From contig CAYQQJ010000013.1 in assembly GCA_964419935.1 (NCBI GenBank), positions 35,637-99,636 on the forward strand: 64,000 bases of DNA, read 5' to 3'. The number at the start of each line of letters is the position of its first letter. Position 1 is the stretch's first letter. Position numbers and translations under genes: made by a program. Shown here piece after piece: positions 9,073 through 17,641 of the stretch. This stretch comes from CAYQQJ01 sp964419935 (GTDB lineage Bacteria; Pseudomonadota; Gammaproteobacteria; Pseudomonadales; Cellvibrionaceae). The notes under the pieces are model-generated. The model was given only the letters and a program-made list of their open reading frames with translations. It had not been told where the DNA came from and did not search any database.

Positions 9073-9164
9073 AGCCTGGATGAAGCCCAGCGGAATCCGG
9101 GTTGGGGCGCAATAATCGTAATCAGGCCTTTCCCCCGGATTCCGCTGCGCTTCATCCAGGCTAC
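9073..9164. repeat. Long palindromic repeat (GTAGCCTGGATG type) between bioB and bioF
   Basis: GTAGCCTGGATGAAGCCCAG at 9073 is mirrored by CTGCGCTTCATCCAGGCTAC ending at 9164; the arms extend inward through CGGAATCCGGG and CCCGGATTCCG. The arms are about 30 nt with a 1-nt offset. A second member lies at 49127-49208. It would form a large hairpin inside the bio transcript. Confidence 0.75.
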
Positions 9165-9184
9165 GGTCATGTTTTTTGTCAGCT

Positions 9185-10273
9185 TTAGAGTGCCGCGTTG
9201 TAGAACATGGAATCCATCTGCCGTTCCACCGCCTTTTGCTTCAGTTGTTCGGCCAAAGCCTGGGCCTGCTCGTCTTCCGAATGAGCCTGCTCATAGCGCT
9301 CAGGCTGAATACCGAGACGCTTGAACAACTGCATGTCCTTGTTGGTTTCGGGGTTGGCGGTGGTCAGCAGTTTTTCACCGTAGAAAATGGAGTTGGCACC
9401 GGCCAGAAAGGTCATCGCCTGCATCTGGTCATTCATCTGCTCGCGACCTGCAGACAGCCGCACATGGGACGCGGGCATCAGAATGCGGGCCACGGCAATG
9501 GTGCGGATAAAGTCGAAGGGATCGAGGTCCGCCTGATCCGCCAGGGGCGTGCCTTCAACCTTAACCAGCATATTGATGGGTACGGACTCGGGGTGCTCGG
9601 GCATATTCGCCAACTGCATCAAGAGTCCAGCGCGATCGCTCTCTTCTTCGCCCATCCCCACAATGCCACCGCAACAGACTTTCATGCCGGCACCGCGCAC
9701 ATTGGCGAGGGTATTGAGGCGATCCTGATAGGTGCGGGTGGTGATGATATCGCCATAGAACTCCGGCGAGGTATCTAGGTTGTGGTTGTAATAGTCCAGA
9801 CCCGCGTCCGCCAGATCCGCCGCCTGCTGTTCATCGAGCATGCCCAGCGTCATACAGGTTTCCAGGCCAAGGGATTTCACACCTTTGACCATATCGGTAA
9901 CGTAGGCCATATCTTTGGCCTTGGGTGAGCGCCAGGCCGCGCCCATGCAGAATCGGGTTGCCCCGCCCGCCTTGGCGGCCTTGGCCTCTTCAATCACTTT
10001 CTCCACCGCCATCAGCTTTTCCCGCTCCAGGCCGGTGTCGTACCGGGCGCTTTGCGGACAATAGGCGCAATCTTCCGGGCAGGCGCCGGTTTTGATGGAG
10101 CACAGGGTACTGACTTGCACGGTATTCGGGTCGAAAAACTGGCGGTGGACGATTTGCGCCCGGAACATCAGATCGCTGAAGGGCAGCGCCAACAGCTGGC
10201 CGATTTCATCCCGGGACCAATCGTGGCGTATTTGGGGCTGCGCTGCATCTTCAACTGACACTCTGCTGTTCAT
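9185..10273 (-). CDS. bioB: Biotin synthase BioB
   Basis: 362 residues from ATG 10273; GGAG lies 8 nt upstream, and an upstream in-frame start at 10333 would sit inside the promoter. Radical-SAM cysteines are at 65, 69 and 72 in GACPEDCAYC. YNHNLDTSPEFY and CCGGIVGMGE are further BioB signatures, the latter near the [2Fe-2S] cluster ligands. It inserts sulfur into dethiobiotin in the cytoplasm. First gene of the biotin operon, under the BirA-type operator at 10355-10386. Confidence 0.96.
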   Translation of the reverse strand: MNSRVSVEDAAQPQIRHDWSRDEIGQLLALPFSDLMFRAQIVHRQFFDPNTVQVSTLCSIKTGACPEDCAYCPQSARYDTGLEREKLMAVEKVIEEAKAAKAGGATRFCMGAAWRSPKAKDMAYVTDMVKGVKSLGLETCMTLGMLDEQQAADLADAGLDYYNHNLDTSPEFYGDIITTRTYQDRLNTLANVRGAGMKVCCGGIVGMGEEESDRAGLLMQLANMPEHPESVPINMLVKVEGTPLADQADLDPFDFIRTIAVARILMPASHVRLSAGREQMNDQMQAMTFLAGANSIFYGEKLLTTANPETNKDMQLFKRLGIQPERYEQAHSEDEQAQALAEQLKQKAVERQMDSMFYNAAL

Positions 10274-10332
10274 ACCGTCTCCGTCATCCGTAGTTCTGCC
10301 AGCGCTTGAGCGTCGGCGAGCTTGAGGGCACA

Positions 10333-10360
10333 ATCATAGGGGACGGCAGGGATCTGTCAA
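10333..10360 (-). promoter_or_regulatory. sigma70 promoter of the biotin operon
   Basis: On the minus strand TTGACA (10360-10355), a 16-nt spacer and TATGAT (10338-10333) form a near-consensus promoter about 60 nt upstream of bioB. The -35 hexamer lies within the left arm of the BirA-type operator. Confidence 0.85.
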
Positions 10361-10386
10361 CCAAAAATGGACTTTGAGGTTTACTG
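10355..10386. promoter_or_regulatory. BirA-type biotin operator
   Basis: TGTCAACC (10355-10362), 15 nt, then GGTTTACTG (10378-10386). The known proteobacterial BirA site is TTGTAAACC, 14-16 nt, GGTTTACAA. The site covers the bioB -35 box and the ribosome site of divergent comF, ending at the base before the comF ATG. BirA with biotinyl-AMP would be expected to repress bioB here. Match and spacing are good; binding is inferred. Confidence 0.75.
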
Positions 10387-11121
10387 ATGTCATTCAAGAT
10401 AATTCTTCCCCATATCGCCCGCACGTTTCACTATCTTCTCCCCAATCACTGCTATCTATGCAGTGCAGTGAGCCCCGGCTTCCTCTGCGCCGGCTGTCGA
10501 TCAGACTTGCCCCTGGCTGGGCGCAGCTGCCGATGCTGCGCGTTGCCGCTACCGGACATCATCGAAACCGCGTCAGACCAGCAGGATGAACCATTGTGCG
10601 GCGACTGTCTGAAACACCCCAAACCGTTTACGCGGACACTGACCGCGTTCGAGTACGGCCACCCGCTGGACTTCCTGATCAACCGCTTCAAACACCATCG
10701 GCATTTCGTCTGCGGCAACTTTCTGAGCGAGCACTTACTAACGACGGTGGCTACGCAATACAGTGGCACCAGCTGGCCCAACCGGCTTATGCCGGTACCC
10801 TTGCATCATTCCCGCCTCCTCAAACGGGGCTTCAACCAAAGCCACGCCATCGCCTGCCAATTGCACAAGCACCTGGGTATTCCCATCGACCTCAGCTGCC
10901 GCCGCATCAAGCGCAACCCGCGCCAACAGGGCCTCAAGCGAAAGGAGCGACTGCGCAACCTTAAGCAGGCATTTGCAGTTACCCAGCCCGTGGACGGCGC
11001 CCACATCGCAGTCATCGACGACGTCATGACCACCGGCGCCACCGTCACTGAACTGAGCCAGTGCCTGCTGGATGCCGGCGCCGCGCGAGTGGATGTTTGG
11101 GTTTTGGCGAGGGTTCCGTGA
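10387..11121 (+). CDS. comF: ComF family amidophosphoribosyltransferase-like protein
   Basis: 244 residues. Paired cysteines (HYLLPNHCYLC, FLCAGC, GRSCRCCALPL, LCGDC) form a likely N-terminal zinc-binding region. HSRLLKRGFNQS and VIDDVMTTGATVTE, the PRPP-binding loop, form the type I phosphoribosyltransferase fold. In naturally competent bacteria ComF acts in DNA uptake; elsewhere it is conserved near bioB. GAGG 7 nt before the ATG lies inside the BirA-type operator, so operator occupancy could also affect comF. Confidence 0.9.
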   Translation: MSFKIILPHIARTFHYLLPNHCYLCSAVSPGFLCAGCRSDLPLAGRSCRCCALPLPDIIETASDQQDEPLCGDCLKHPKPFTRTLTAFEYGHPLDFLINRFKHHRHFVCGNFLSEHLLTTVATQYSGTSWPNRLMPVPLHHSRLLKRGFNQSHAIACQLHKHLGIPIDLSCRRIKRNPRQQGLKRKERLRNLKQAFAVTQPVDGAHIAVIDDVMTTGATVTELSQCLLDAGAARVDVWVLARVP

Positions 11122-11303
11122 CGGGAAGGGAAAAGAGCAAAGGGAAAAGATTCGTGCCGCGACGACGAATTGTGGCCTTTTCGGGGAAACCACCACCTCA
11201 ACTAGCCACAACATCGAAAATCGCAACCGTTCTTTTCCCTTTTCCCTTTTCCCTTTCTCCTTCCGTTACAATCCCCCCTCACCTCAGCGCGAATGGAGCC
11301 ACC

Positions 11304-12365
11304 GTGAATTACGAAGACGACGATGATGATCTGGGGAACCAGCTGATTGAACAGGCTGACGCGCCTGCACCCAGCGCGGAAGATACGCCTTATGCGGCTC
11401 TTGGCCCGGATGTGGTGCTGGACGCGGTGGAGAGTCTCGGTTTTGTGTCTGACGCCCGCATTTATCCGCTCAACAGCTATGAAAACCGGGTGTATCAGGT
11501 GGGGATTGAAGATGGCGAGCCGTTAATCGCCAAGTTCTATCGGCCGCGCCGCTGGAGCGAGGCGCAGATTGAGGAGGAACATCAATTTTCCCAGCAGCTG
11601 GTGGATCTCGATATTCCAGTTGTACCGCCCATGGTTCTCGAAGGTAAAAGCCTCTTTCAGTATGAGGTCAAAGACGCCAGCTTCCGCTTCGCGCTCTATA
11701 TCCGCAAAGGTGGCCAAGCGCCGGAACTGGACAATGACGACAACCTCTACACCCTCGGCAAACATATCGGTCGTATCCATAACCTGGGCAAAGAAGCGAC
11801 GTTCGCCCACCGCCCTGAGCTCAACATTCAAACCTTTGGTGTAGACAGCCGCGACTTTTTGCTCAGCCACAATTTTATTCCGGCGTCGCTGATGGAGTCC
11901 TATGCCACGCTCAGCCAACACCTGCTGGAAAAATGTCACGAGCAGTTTCAACGCATCGAATATCAGAAAATTCGAATGCATGGGGATTGTCATCCCGGCA
12001 ATATTCTATGGCGAGACGAGGCACCGAATTTTGTCGACCTCGATGATGCACGCAACGGCCCCGCGATTCAGGACCTGTGGATGCTGCTCTCTGGCGATCG
12101 CGTACGGCAAACCCAACAGCTGGGCAACGTCTTGGACGGCTATGAGGAATTTTGTGATTTCAACCGAGCCGAATTGTCCTTGGTAGAGTCCCTGCGCAGT
12201 TTACGCCTGATGCATTACGCCGCCTGGCTGGCAAAGCGCTGGCAGGACCCGGCGTTCCCCCATGCATTCCCTTGGTTCAATACGGAGCGTTATTGGGCGG
12301 AACATATTCTGGAACTGCGCGAACAGATGTCGGCCATGGATGAACCGCCACTCAAAGCCCTGTAA
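11304..12365 (+). CDS. srkA: Stress-response serine/threonine kinase SrkA (RdoA/YihE)
   Basis: 353 residues from a GTG at 11304, chosen because GGAG lies 8 nt upstream and the frame further up (to 11061) overlaps comF and a low-complexity TTTTCCC stretch. It is a Choline-kinase/APH-type fold: YPLNSYENRVYQVG near the N-terminus, catalytic HGDCHPGNILW and FVDLDDARNGPAIQDLWMLL for metal binding. The family phosphorylates Ser/Thr and protects cells under envelope or oxidative stress. An acidic 40-residue N-terminal extension (YEDDDDDLGN) is longer than usual. Confidence 0.88.
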   Translation: MNYEDDDDDLGNQLIEQADAPAPSAEDTPYAALGPDVVLDAVESLGFVSDARIYPLNSYENRVYQVGIEDGEPLIAKFYRPRRWSEAQIEEEHQFSQQLVDLDIPVVPPMVLEGKSLFQYEVKDASFRFALYIRKGGQAPELDNDDNLYTLGKHIGRIHNLGKEATFAHRPELNIQTFGVDSRDFLLSHNFIPASLMESYATLSQHLLEKCHEQFQRIEYQKIRMHGDCHPGNILWRDEAPNFVDLDDARNGPAIQDLWMLLSGDRVRQTQQLGNVLDGYEEFCDFNRAELSLVESLRSLRLMHYAAWLAKRWQDPAFPHAFPWFNTERYWAEHILELREQMSAMDEPPLKAL

Positions 12366-12372
12366 CGTTTAA

Positions 12373-12684
12373 ATGAAAGCTGAGAAAAAAAACTGGCAGC
12401 TTTACCTGGTGCGCTGCGGTGACGGCAGCCTCTACACCGGCATTGCCGCTGACGTGGAACGGCGCTTTGCCGAGCACCAGAGTCAGGGACCGAAATGCGC
12501 CAAGTATTTGCGCGGGAGAATGCCGCTGGAATTGGTTTACACAATTGCTGTCGAAGACAGAAGCCAGGGAAGCCGCCTGGAGTATCGCGTAAAACAATTA
12601 AGCAAGCTGCACAAGGAAGCATTGGTTGCAGGACAAAAGACATTAACCGAGTTGCTTGAATCCGAGCTGGAGGAGCAGCCCTGA
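12373..12684 (+). CDS. GIY-YIG nuclease superfamily protein (YhbQ-like)
   Basis: 103 residues, the usual size for the small GIY-YIG group. WQLYLVRCGDGSLYTGIAAD carries the signature (YLV and YTG in place of GIY and YIG), and ERRFAEHQ holds the conserved Arg; SRLEYRVKQLSKLHKEAL is the C-terminal helix. Begins 7 nt after srkA and is probably cotranscribed. Cellular role of this group is unsettled (DNA repair or nuclease activity has been reported for relatives). Confidence 0.85.
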   Translation: MKAEKKNWQLYLVRCGDGSLYTGIAADVERRFAEHQSQGPKCAKYLRGRMPLELVYTIAVEDRSQGSRLEYRVKQLSKLHKEALVAGQKTLTELLESELEEQP

Positions 12685-12705
12685 CCGTAAAACGACTAGC
12701 AGGCT

Positions 12706-12724
12706 GTTTAAAAAGTTTTTAAAC
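12706..12724. repeat. Small AT-rich inverted repeat
   Basis: GTTTAAAAA, G, TTTTTAAAC is a perfect 9-bp inverted repeat 21 nt after the GIY-YIG stop. It is AT-rich, so a weak terminator at best. Confidence 0.5.
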
Positions 12725-12736
12725 GCCGCCCAAGGA

Positions 12737-12841
12737 GTTTGTCATCGAGATAAGTCTTTCGAAACCCTCGCGGAAGGGACGCCGCGGGGGAGCTACAGGA
12801 TGTATTTATGCGTTTTCGAAAGACTTATCTCGATGACAAAC
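12737..12841 (+). repeat. Structured hairpin element, copy 1
   Basis: A 28-nt perfect inverted repeat (12737-12764 with 12814-12841, starting GTTTGTCATCGAG) encloses a second hairpin, CCCTCGCGG with CCGCGGGGG around AAGGGACG, and a 3' linker GAGCTACAGGATGTATTTATG. Copies 2 and 3 at 24782 and 60342 keep length, inner hairpin and linker but change the outer stem. It sits between the GIY-YIG gene and arfB. No protein is encoded. Confidence 0.85.
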
Positions 12842-12910
12842 GGGCAGAACATGTAAATCTTAGCTGGAACCGAGTTTTCCAACAGCTGCTAGTTAGATAA
12901 TGGTAAAGCC

Positions 12911-13324
12911 GTGATCGAAATCAACCACCACATCGCCATCGACGAATCCGAAATTGATGTGCAGGCTATTCGCTCCCAGGGCGCTGGCGGACAGAACGTC
13001 AACAAAGTCTCGTCCGCCGTACATCTGCGCTTCGACATCAAGACATCGTCACTGAGTGACGATCAAAAACAATCGCTACTGCAGTTCAATGACCAGCGCA
13101 TCACCAGTGACGGCGTGGTGGTAATCAAAGCCCAGGAACACCGTAGCCAAATCAAGAACCGGCAAGACGCCATCGGCCGCCTGTGTGCATTAATACGCCA
13201 AGCCACCACCAAACCCAAAAAACGCCGCCCCACCCGCCCGACAAAAGCCTCCAAAGAACGGCGTTTGAAATCAAAAACGGTGAGAAGCAGCGTCAAGAAA
13301 ATGCGTGGGAAGGTGGAGGAGTAG
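12911..13324 (+). CDS. arfB: Alternative ribosome-rescue factor / peptidyl-tRNA hydrolase ArfB (YaeJ)
   Basis: 137 residues from a GTG at 12911. IRSQGAGGQNVNKVSSAVHL contains the GGQ motif that hydrolyses peptidyl-tRNA, and RITSDGVVVIKAQEHRSQ is the rest of the release-factor-like domain. The long basic tail (TTKPKKRRPTRPTKASKER onward, to about residue 130) enters the mRNA channel of stalled ribosomes. Length and tail distinguish it from RF1/RF2. Confidence 0.93.
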   Translation: MIEINHHIAIDESEIDVQAIRSQGAGGQNVNKVSSAVHLRFDIKTSSLSDDQKQSLLQFNDQRITSDGVVVIKAQEHRSQIKNRQDAIGRLCALIRQATTKPKKRRPTRPTKASKERRLKSKTVRSSVKKMRGKVEE

Positions 13325-13389
13325 GGGAGCCGCAAGCTTCAAGCCGCAAGCGACAAGCTAAAGAAAAGGTAAAAGAAGCTAATCTATTT

Positions 13390-13755
13390 CGTAGGTTGGA
13401 TAAGACGGGAGCTCCGCGACCGTCATCATCCAACATCTGTGGCAGCCTGTCGGGTGGGCACGGCCCGCCATCGTTATCGAAGTGCCCACCCTACAATTGA
13501 ATCGTTTTTTAAGCCATCATTTTAGTTCAAGAAAAATGGCGGAAGGCGCTTGACGCTTTTTCGCCCTACGGCACTTTTCCCTTTTCATTCGAGACATCCA
13601 TGTATCTCACCCTTCGGGCAGCCTACGGCTGTGCAAAACGGTAATGACTCACCACATCCATGTGGTTCGGCCTGCGGCCAGCTAAAGCTGCCTAAATTTG
13701 ATCCGGTCAAATTTTTCCTGCCGTTTTGTCCGTATTTTTTAGCTTGCTGCTTGCA
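13390..13755. repeat. Cluster of short palindromic repeats between arfB and rlmB
   Basis: This non-coding gap holds several hairpin-forming pieces: GTAGGTTGGATAAG with CATCCAACATC (a variant of the repeat at 700-778), GGGTGGGCACGG with GTGCCCACCCTAC, GGCGGAAGGCGCTTGACGC, and two ACATCCATGT units (near 13596 and 13659) followed by small hairpins. CTTCAAGCCGCAAGC near 13336 and GCTTGCAGCTTGAAGC near 13749 flank the block. No open frame here looks coding. Confidence 0.6.
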
Positions 13756-13775
13756 GCTTGAAGCTTACAGCTTCT

Positions 13776-14516
13776 TCACACCCCCCTCTGCCGCACAACC
13801 TCAAATAACGCTACACCAGTAGCGACGGAAACGTTGAGGCTACTGACACTGCCGGCCATGGGGATTTTCACCAGGTAATCGCAATGCTCGCGGGTCAGGC
13901 GACGCATGCCGCTGCCTTCGGCACCCATGACGAGTACCAGCGGGCCGGTCATCTCCGCCTGGTAAATGGTTTGCTCGGCTTCGCCCGCGGTACCGTAAAG
14001 CCACAGGCCTTCGCCCTGCAGCTTTTTCAAGGTGCGGGCCAAATTGGTAACGGCAATCAGCGGTACCGTTTCGGCCGCACCGCAGGCAACCTTGCGCACC
14101 GTGTCGGTCAAACCGGCTGAGTTATCTTTAGGAACAATAACCGCGTGAACACCGGCGGCATCCGCCGTGCGCAGGCAGGCGCCGAGATTGTGCGGATCCG
14201 TCACACCGTCCAACACCAACAACAGTGGCGCCGTGTTTAGGCCGGCCAACAAATCGTAAAGATGGGCTTCATCATAGGCCTTGGCCGCTTTGGTTAGCGC
14301 AATAACGCCTTGATGATTGCCGGAGCAAAGTTCATCGAGCTGCTTGCGATCCATCTGTTGTACCTTGATGGAATGCATTTCCGCGAGATCAATCAGAGTT
14401 TGCAAACGCTTGTCGCCTCGGCCGCGCAAGACATTGAGTTGTTGCACACGCTCCGGCGCAGTTTGCAGCACGGACTGCACCGCGTGCAGCCCGAAGACAG
14501 TTTCTTGATTATTCAT
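13776..14516 (-). CDS. rlmB: 23S rRNA (guanosine-2'-O)-methyltransferase RlmB
   Basis: 246 residues, normal length. N-terminal substrate-binding domain (FGLHAVQSVL), then the SPOUT knot domain: VTDPHNLGACLRTADAAGVH, LVMGAEGSGMRRLTREHCD and IPMAGSVSSLNVSVATGVAL, the three SpoU motifs. It methylates the ribose of G2251 in 23S rRNA. It begins 24 nt after rnr on the same strand, the usual rnr-rlmB pair. Confidence 0.96.
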   Translation of the reverse strand: MNNQETVFGLHAVQSVLQTAPERVQQLNVLRGRGDKRLQTLIDLAEMHSIKVQQMDRKQLDELCSGNHQGVIALTKAAKAYDEAHLYDLLAGLNTAPLLLVLDGVTDPHNLGACLRTADAAGVHAVIVPKDNSAGLTDTVRKVACGAAETVPLIAVTNLARTLKKLQGEGLWLYGTAGEAEQTIYQAEMTGPLVLVMGAEGSGMRRLTREHCDYLVKIPMAGSVSSLNVSVATGVALFEVVRQRGV

Positions 14517-14539
14517 AACTTGATTATTTTACGTCGACC

Positions 14540-17215
14540 TTAACCACCGAAAAGCTTCTTGAAGAAGCCGCGAATTTTGCCCGTCGGTGCCGTGTCACTT
14601 TGGCGCTGTTGAGGCTGTGCTTTTTTCTGGCTGCGTTGGCGATTGCCGGCTTGATCCTGATTCTGTCGAGATCCACCTTTACCCGCACCGCGACCTTTTG
14701 CACCGGAGCCGGAATTGACGGCGGTTCTGGTATCACCTTTGGTAGGCTTGCGGCGCGAACGGGGTTTCTTCGCGGGATCCGATGACGCTGCGCCTTTAGC
14801 TTTTGCGCCACTTGTCGCTTTTCCGTCGCTGGTGACTGTTACATCGCTGCTCGCGTCCTTCGGCGTTCTTTTACGAGGCTGTCGTTTGCGCTTGGGCTTG
14901 TCGTCCGACCTGGACTCTTGCTCACTGTCTCTGTGCTTAGCGTCGCTGGCTTTCGGTGCTGCCTTGGCAGACTTGGTCGACTTTCCTTCTGAGATCATTT
15001 CCAGATCAACTTTACGCTCATCCAGATCCACGCGGGTCACTTGCACCTTGATTTGATCACCCAGACGAAAAACCCGTCGCGTGCGCTCGCCCACAAGGCG
15101 ATGGTGGGCTGCATCAAAATGGTAATAGTCCTGAGGCAGCGCCGTGATATGGACCAGCCCTTCTACATAAACATCTTTCAATTCAACAAACAGACCGAAG
15201 CCCACCACAGAGCTGACGATGCCTTCAAATACATCGCCAACTTTATCCTGAAGATATTCACATTTCAGCCAGCTGACCACGTCGCGCGTTGCATCATCAG
15301 CACGCCGTTCACACATGGAGCACTGTTCACCCAGGCTGATCATGTCCGCCATTTCGTACGGGTAAACCGCGCCCTTGGAAAGTGGCGCAGCATCTGAATG
15401 ACGCTTGACTCGGGTGGTCTCTTTGTTCGAGCGAATTACGCTGCGAATGGCGCGATGCACCAGCAAATCCGGGTAGCGCCGAATGGGCGAGGTGAAGTGC
15501 GCGTAAGCGTCGTATGAGAGGCCGAAGTGGCCTTTGTTCTCCGGTGAATAAACCGCCTGGTTCATACTGCGCAGCATCACCGTCTGGATCAGGTGCGCGT
15601 CCGGGCGGTCGGCAATGGTCTGGAGCACTTCCTGATAATCCGCGGAACGCACCTGGCCGCTGTATTTCATACTCAAGCCGTTCTCACCCAAAAACTCGAG
15701 CAGCATGGTCAGCTTTTCGGCCTTCGGTGGCTCATGAATTCGGTACAGACTCGGCAGTTTGTGCTCTTCGAGGAACTGTGCGGTGCACACGTTGGCGGCG
15801 AGCATGCACTCTTCAATCAGTTTGTGCGCGTCATTGCGTGTCACCGGCACTATGTCCTGAATCTTACGATTCTGGTCAAAAATAATGCGGGTTTCCTGGG
15901 TTTCAAAATCAATCGCCCCGCGCGCTTCCCGTGCAACGCGCAACGCGCGGTAAAGCTTGTGCAACTCGTCCAGGTGCGGCACCACCGGCTGATAGCGCTG
16001 GCGCAGGGTACTGCTCGCGTCGCCCTGTTCGGCAATTATCTGGCCCACCTGGTTGTAGGTGAGCCGCGCCTTGGAATGCATCACGCCTTCATAAAACCGG
16101 TAGTCGCCTATGCGGCCGTCCACGCCAATGTCCATCTCGCACACCATACACAAACGGTCTACTTCCGGATTCAGCGAACACAAGCCGTTGGACAATACTT
16201 CCGGCAACATGGGTACAACAAAGTCAGGGAAATATACGGAGGTACAACGTACCTGCGCTTCCTGATCCAGCGCGCTGCCAATGGACACATAGTGGGATAC
16301 ATCAGCAATGGCGACATATAATTTCCAGCCGCCGCCCGGCCGCGCCTCGCAGTAGACTGCGTCATCGAAGTCCCGGGCGTCCTCGCCGTCAATAGTGACC
16401 AGAGGCAAATCCCGCAAGTCAATACGGTTGAGCTTGTCAGCCTCACTGACCTCTTCCTTGATTGCCGCCGCCTGATCCTTCACCGCCTGTGGCCATTCGT
16501 GCGGAATATCGTGAGAACGGATAGCGACATCAATCTCCATGCCTGGTGCCAAATGATCGCCCAGCACTTCCGCAATGCGCCCCGCCGGCATGCTGCGGCT
16601 GCCCGGCTGCTGAATAATTTCCACCACCACAAACTGGCCGTCTTTGGCGCTGTGGGTTTGATCAGGTGGAATCAGAATGTCATGACCAATGCGGGGATTG
16701 TCCGGCTTGACCACATGAACGCCGCGCTCAATAGACAAGCGGCCAACCAGTTGATCCGTATTGTGAGACAGCACCTCGACAATAGAACCTTCGCGCTTGC
16801 CCCGAAAATCCTCAGAACCCAAGCGCACCAGCACCTCATCGCGATCAAACACTTTGCGCATCTGCCGGTTGGTGAGGTAGATATCCGAACTTCCATCGGT
16901 GGGAATCACAAAGCCGAAACCGTCGCGATGCCCCTGCACCCGACCTCGCACCAGATCCATCTTGTCGATCCGCCCATAGGCGCCCCGGCGGTTGCGAATC
17001 AGCTGGCCGTCGCGCTCCATGGCGATCAGCCGCCGACGCAACGCCTCAATAGCATCTTCATCGTCGAGCTGGAAGTGCTTGCATAGCGCGGGGTGGGACA
17101 TGGGGCCGGATGAGTTTTCCAGCACCTCGAGGATGAGCTCCCGGCTTGCTACCGGGTTTTCGTATTTTGCGGCCTCACGGGCTGCGTAGGGGTCTTGGGG
17201 ACCGGATTCTGCCAA
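14540..17215 (-). CDS. rnr: Ribonuclease R
   Basis: 891 residues. Order: N-terminal helix-turn-helix (about 20-90), cold-shock OB domains (RGRVQGHRDGFGFVIPTDG), RNB catalytic domain (DGEDARDFDDAVYCE, the metal-binding aspartates near 280; HFTSPIRRYPDLLVHR), an S1 domain (about 655-730, GDVFEGIVSSVVGFGLFVEL) and a basic Lys/Arg/Ser/Gln-rich tail of about 150 residues ending GKIRGFFKKLFGG. It degrades structured RNA 3' to 5'. The tail is long for the family. The apparent start is TTG at 17215 with a weak ribosome site; a slightly different start is possible. Confidence 0.95.
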   Translation of the reverse strand: MAESGPQDPYAAREAAKYENPVASRELILEVLENSSGPMSHPALCKHFQLDDEDAIEALRRRLIAMERDGQLIRNRRGAYGRIDKMDLVRGRVQGHRDGFGFVIPTDGSSDIYLTNRQMRKVFDRDEVLVRLGSEDFRGKREGSIVEVLSHNTDQLVGRLSIERGVHVVKPDNPRIGHDILIPPDQTHSAKDGQFVVVEIIQQPGSRSMPAGRIAEVLGDHLAPGMEIDVAIRSHDIPHEWPQAVKDQAAAIKEEVSEADKLNRIDLRDLPLVTIDGEDARDFDDAVYCEARPGGGWKLYVAIADVSHYVSIGSALDQEAQVRCTSVYFPDFVVPMLPEVLSNGLCSLNPEVDRLCMVCEMDIGVDGRIGDYRFYEGVMHSKARLTYNQVGQIIAEQGDASSTLRQRYQPVVPHLDELHKLYRALRVAREARGAIDFETQETRIIFDQNRKIQDIVPVTRNDAHKLIEECMLAANVCTAQFLEEHKLPSLYRIHEPPKAEKLTMLLEFLGENGLSMKYSGQVRSADYQEVLQTIADRPDAHLIQTVMLRSMNQAVYSPENKGHFGLSYDAYAHFTSPIRRYPDLLVHRAIRSVIRSNKETTRVKRHSDAAPLSKGAVYPYEMADMISLGEQCSMCERRADDATRDVVSWLKCEYLQDKVGDVFEGIVSSVVGFGLFVELKDVYVEGLVHITALPQDYYHFDAAHHRLVGERTRRVFRLGDQIKVQVTRVDLDERKVDLEMISEGKSTKSAKAAPKASDAKHRDSEQESRSDDKPKRKRQPRKRTPKDASSDVTVTSDGKATSGAKAKGAASSDPAKKPRSRRKPTKGDTRTAVNSGSGAKGRGAGKGGSRQNQDQAGNRQRSQKKAQPQQRQSDTAPTGKIRGFFKKLFGG

Positions 17216-17405
17216 AATAAGTATCCATTTGTGGTGAAAGTTGTAAAAACGCGCGCGAAATATAACAGATATAGGCGCTACAGGCCCGTATTAAGCAGAC
17301 AGTCTGGTTTATTAGTCCCTTTGAAACAGCCGGTGTTCCCGCTGATGGCACCGTCCCTCGGCACTTAAAATGGCCTCCAGCCGCCCAAATCCGGCCGAAA
17401 TCCTA

Positions 17406-17434
17406 TTGACAAGGCAAACGCAGAACCTTATATT
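17406..17434 (+). promoter_or_regulatory. sigma70 promoter of the tRNA-Leu transcript
   Basis: TTGACA (17406-17411), 17 nt, TATATT (17429-17434), followed by a GC-rich GCGCACC discriminator typical of stable-RNA promoters. The leader to the tRNA is about 200 nt long. Confidence 0.85.
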
Positions 17435-17482
17435 GCGCACCCACTCTTGCCGCAGTCGTCATCCGGCGGAGCCGTGGTAACA

Positions 17483-17528
17483 AGCAGTAGAAAATCCATC
17501 TATGCCAGGTGGTAAATGGTAGGCGACG
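17483..17528 (+). pseudogene. Degenerate 5' end of a tRNA-Leu gene
   Basis: AGCAGTAGAAAATCCATCTAT (17483-17503) is repeated exactly at 17620-17640, directly before the intact tRNA. The first copy continues GCCAGGTGGTAAATGGTAG, a deleted version of the tRNA start GCCCAGGTGGTGAAATTGGT. After GGCGACG homology stops at a palindromic stretch (GTACAGGATGTAC, GCGAGAGGCAGGACGCCG). It looks like a duplicated tRNA-Leu interrupted or truncated by a repeat. Confidence 0.65.
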
Positions 17529-17641
17529 TACAGGATGTACGAGTGTCGCGAGAGGCAGGACGCCGATAGCGACCACGCGTAGTGTGTCGGGGTAAAGGCA
17601 CGGTATACGCAGGGAATCCAGCAGTAGAAAATCCATCTATA

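Noticed and set aside
12737..12841. CRISPR or integron-type array at the hairpin elements
   Set aside because: Copies are single and dispersed, with no spacers, cas genes or integrase nearby.
17403..17636. 77-aa minus-strand frame in the tRNA leader
   Set aside because: It covers the tRNA promoter, direct repeats and palindromes; the sequence is explained as a non-coding leader.
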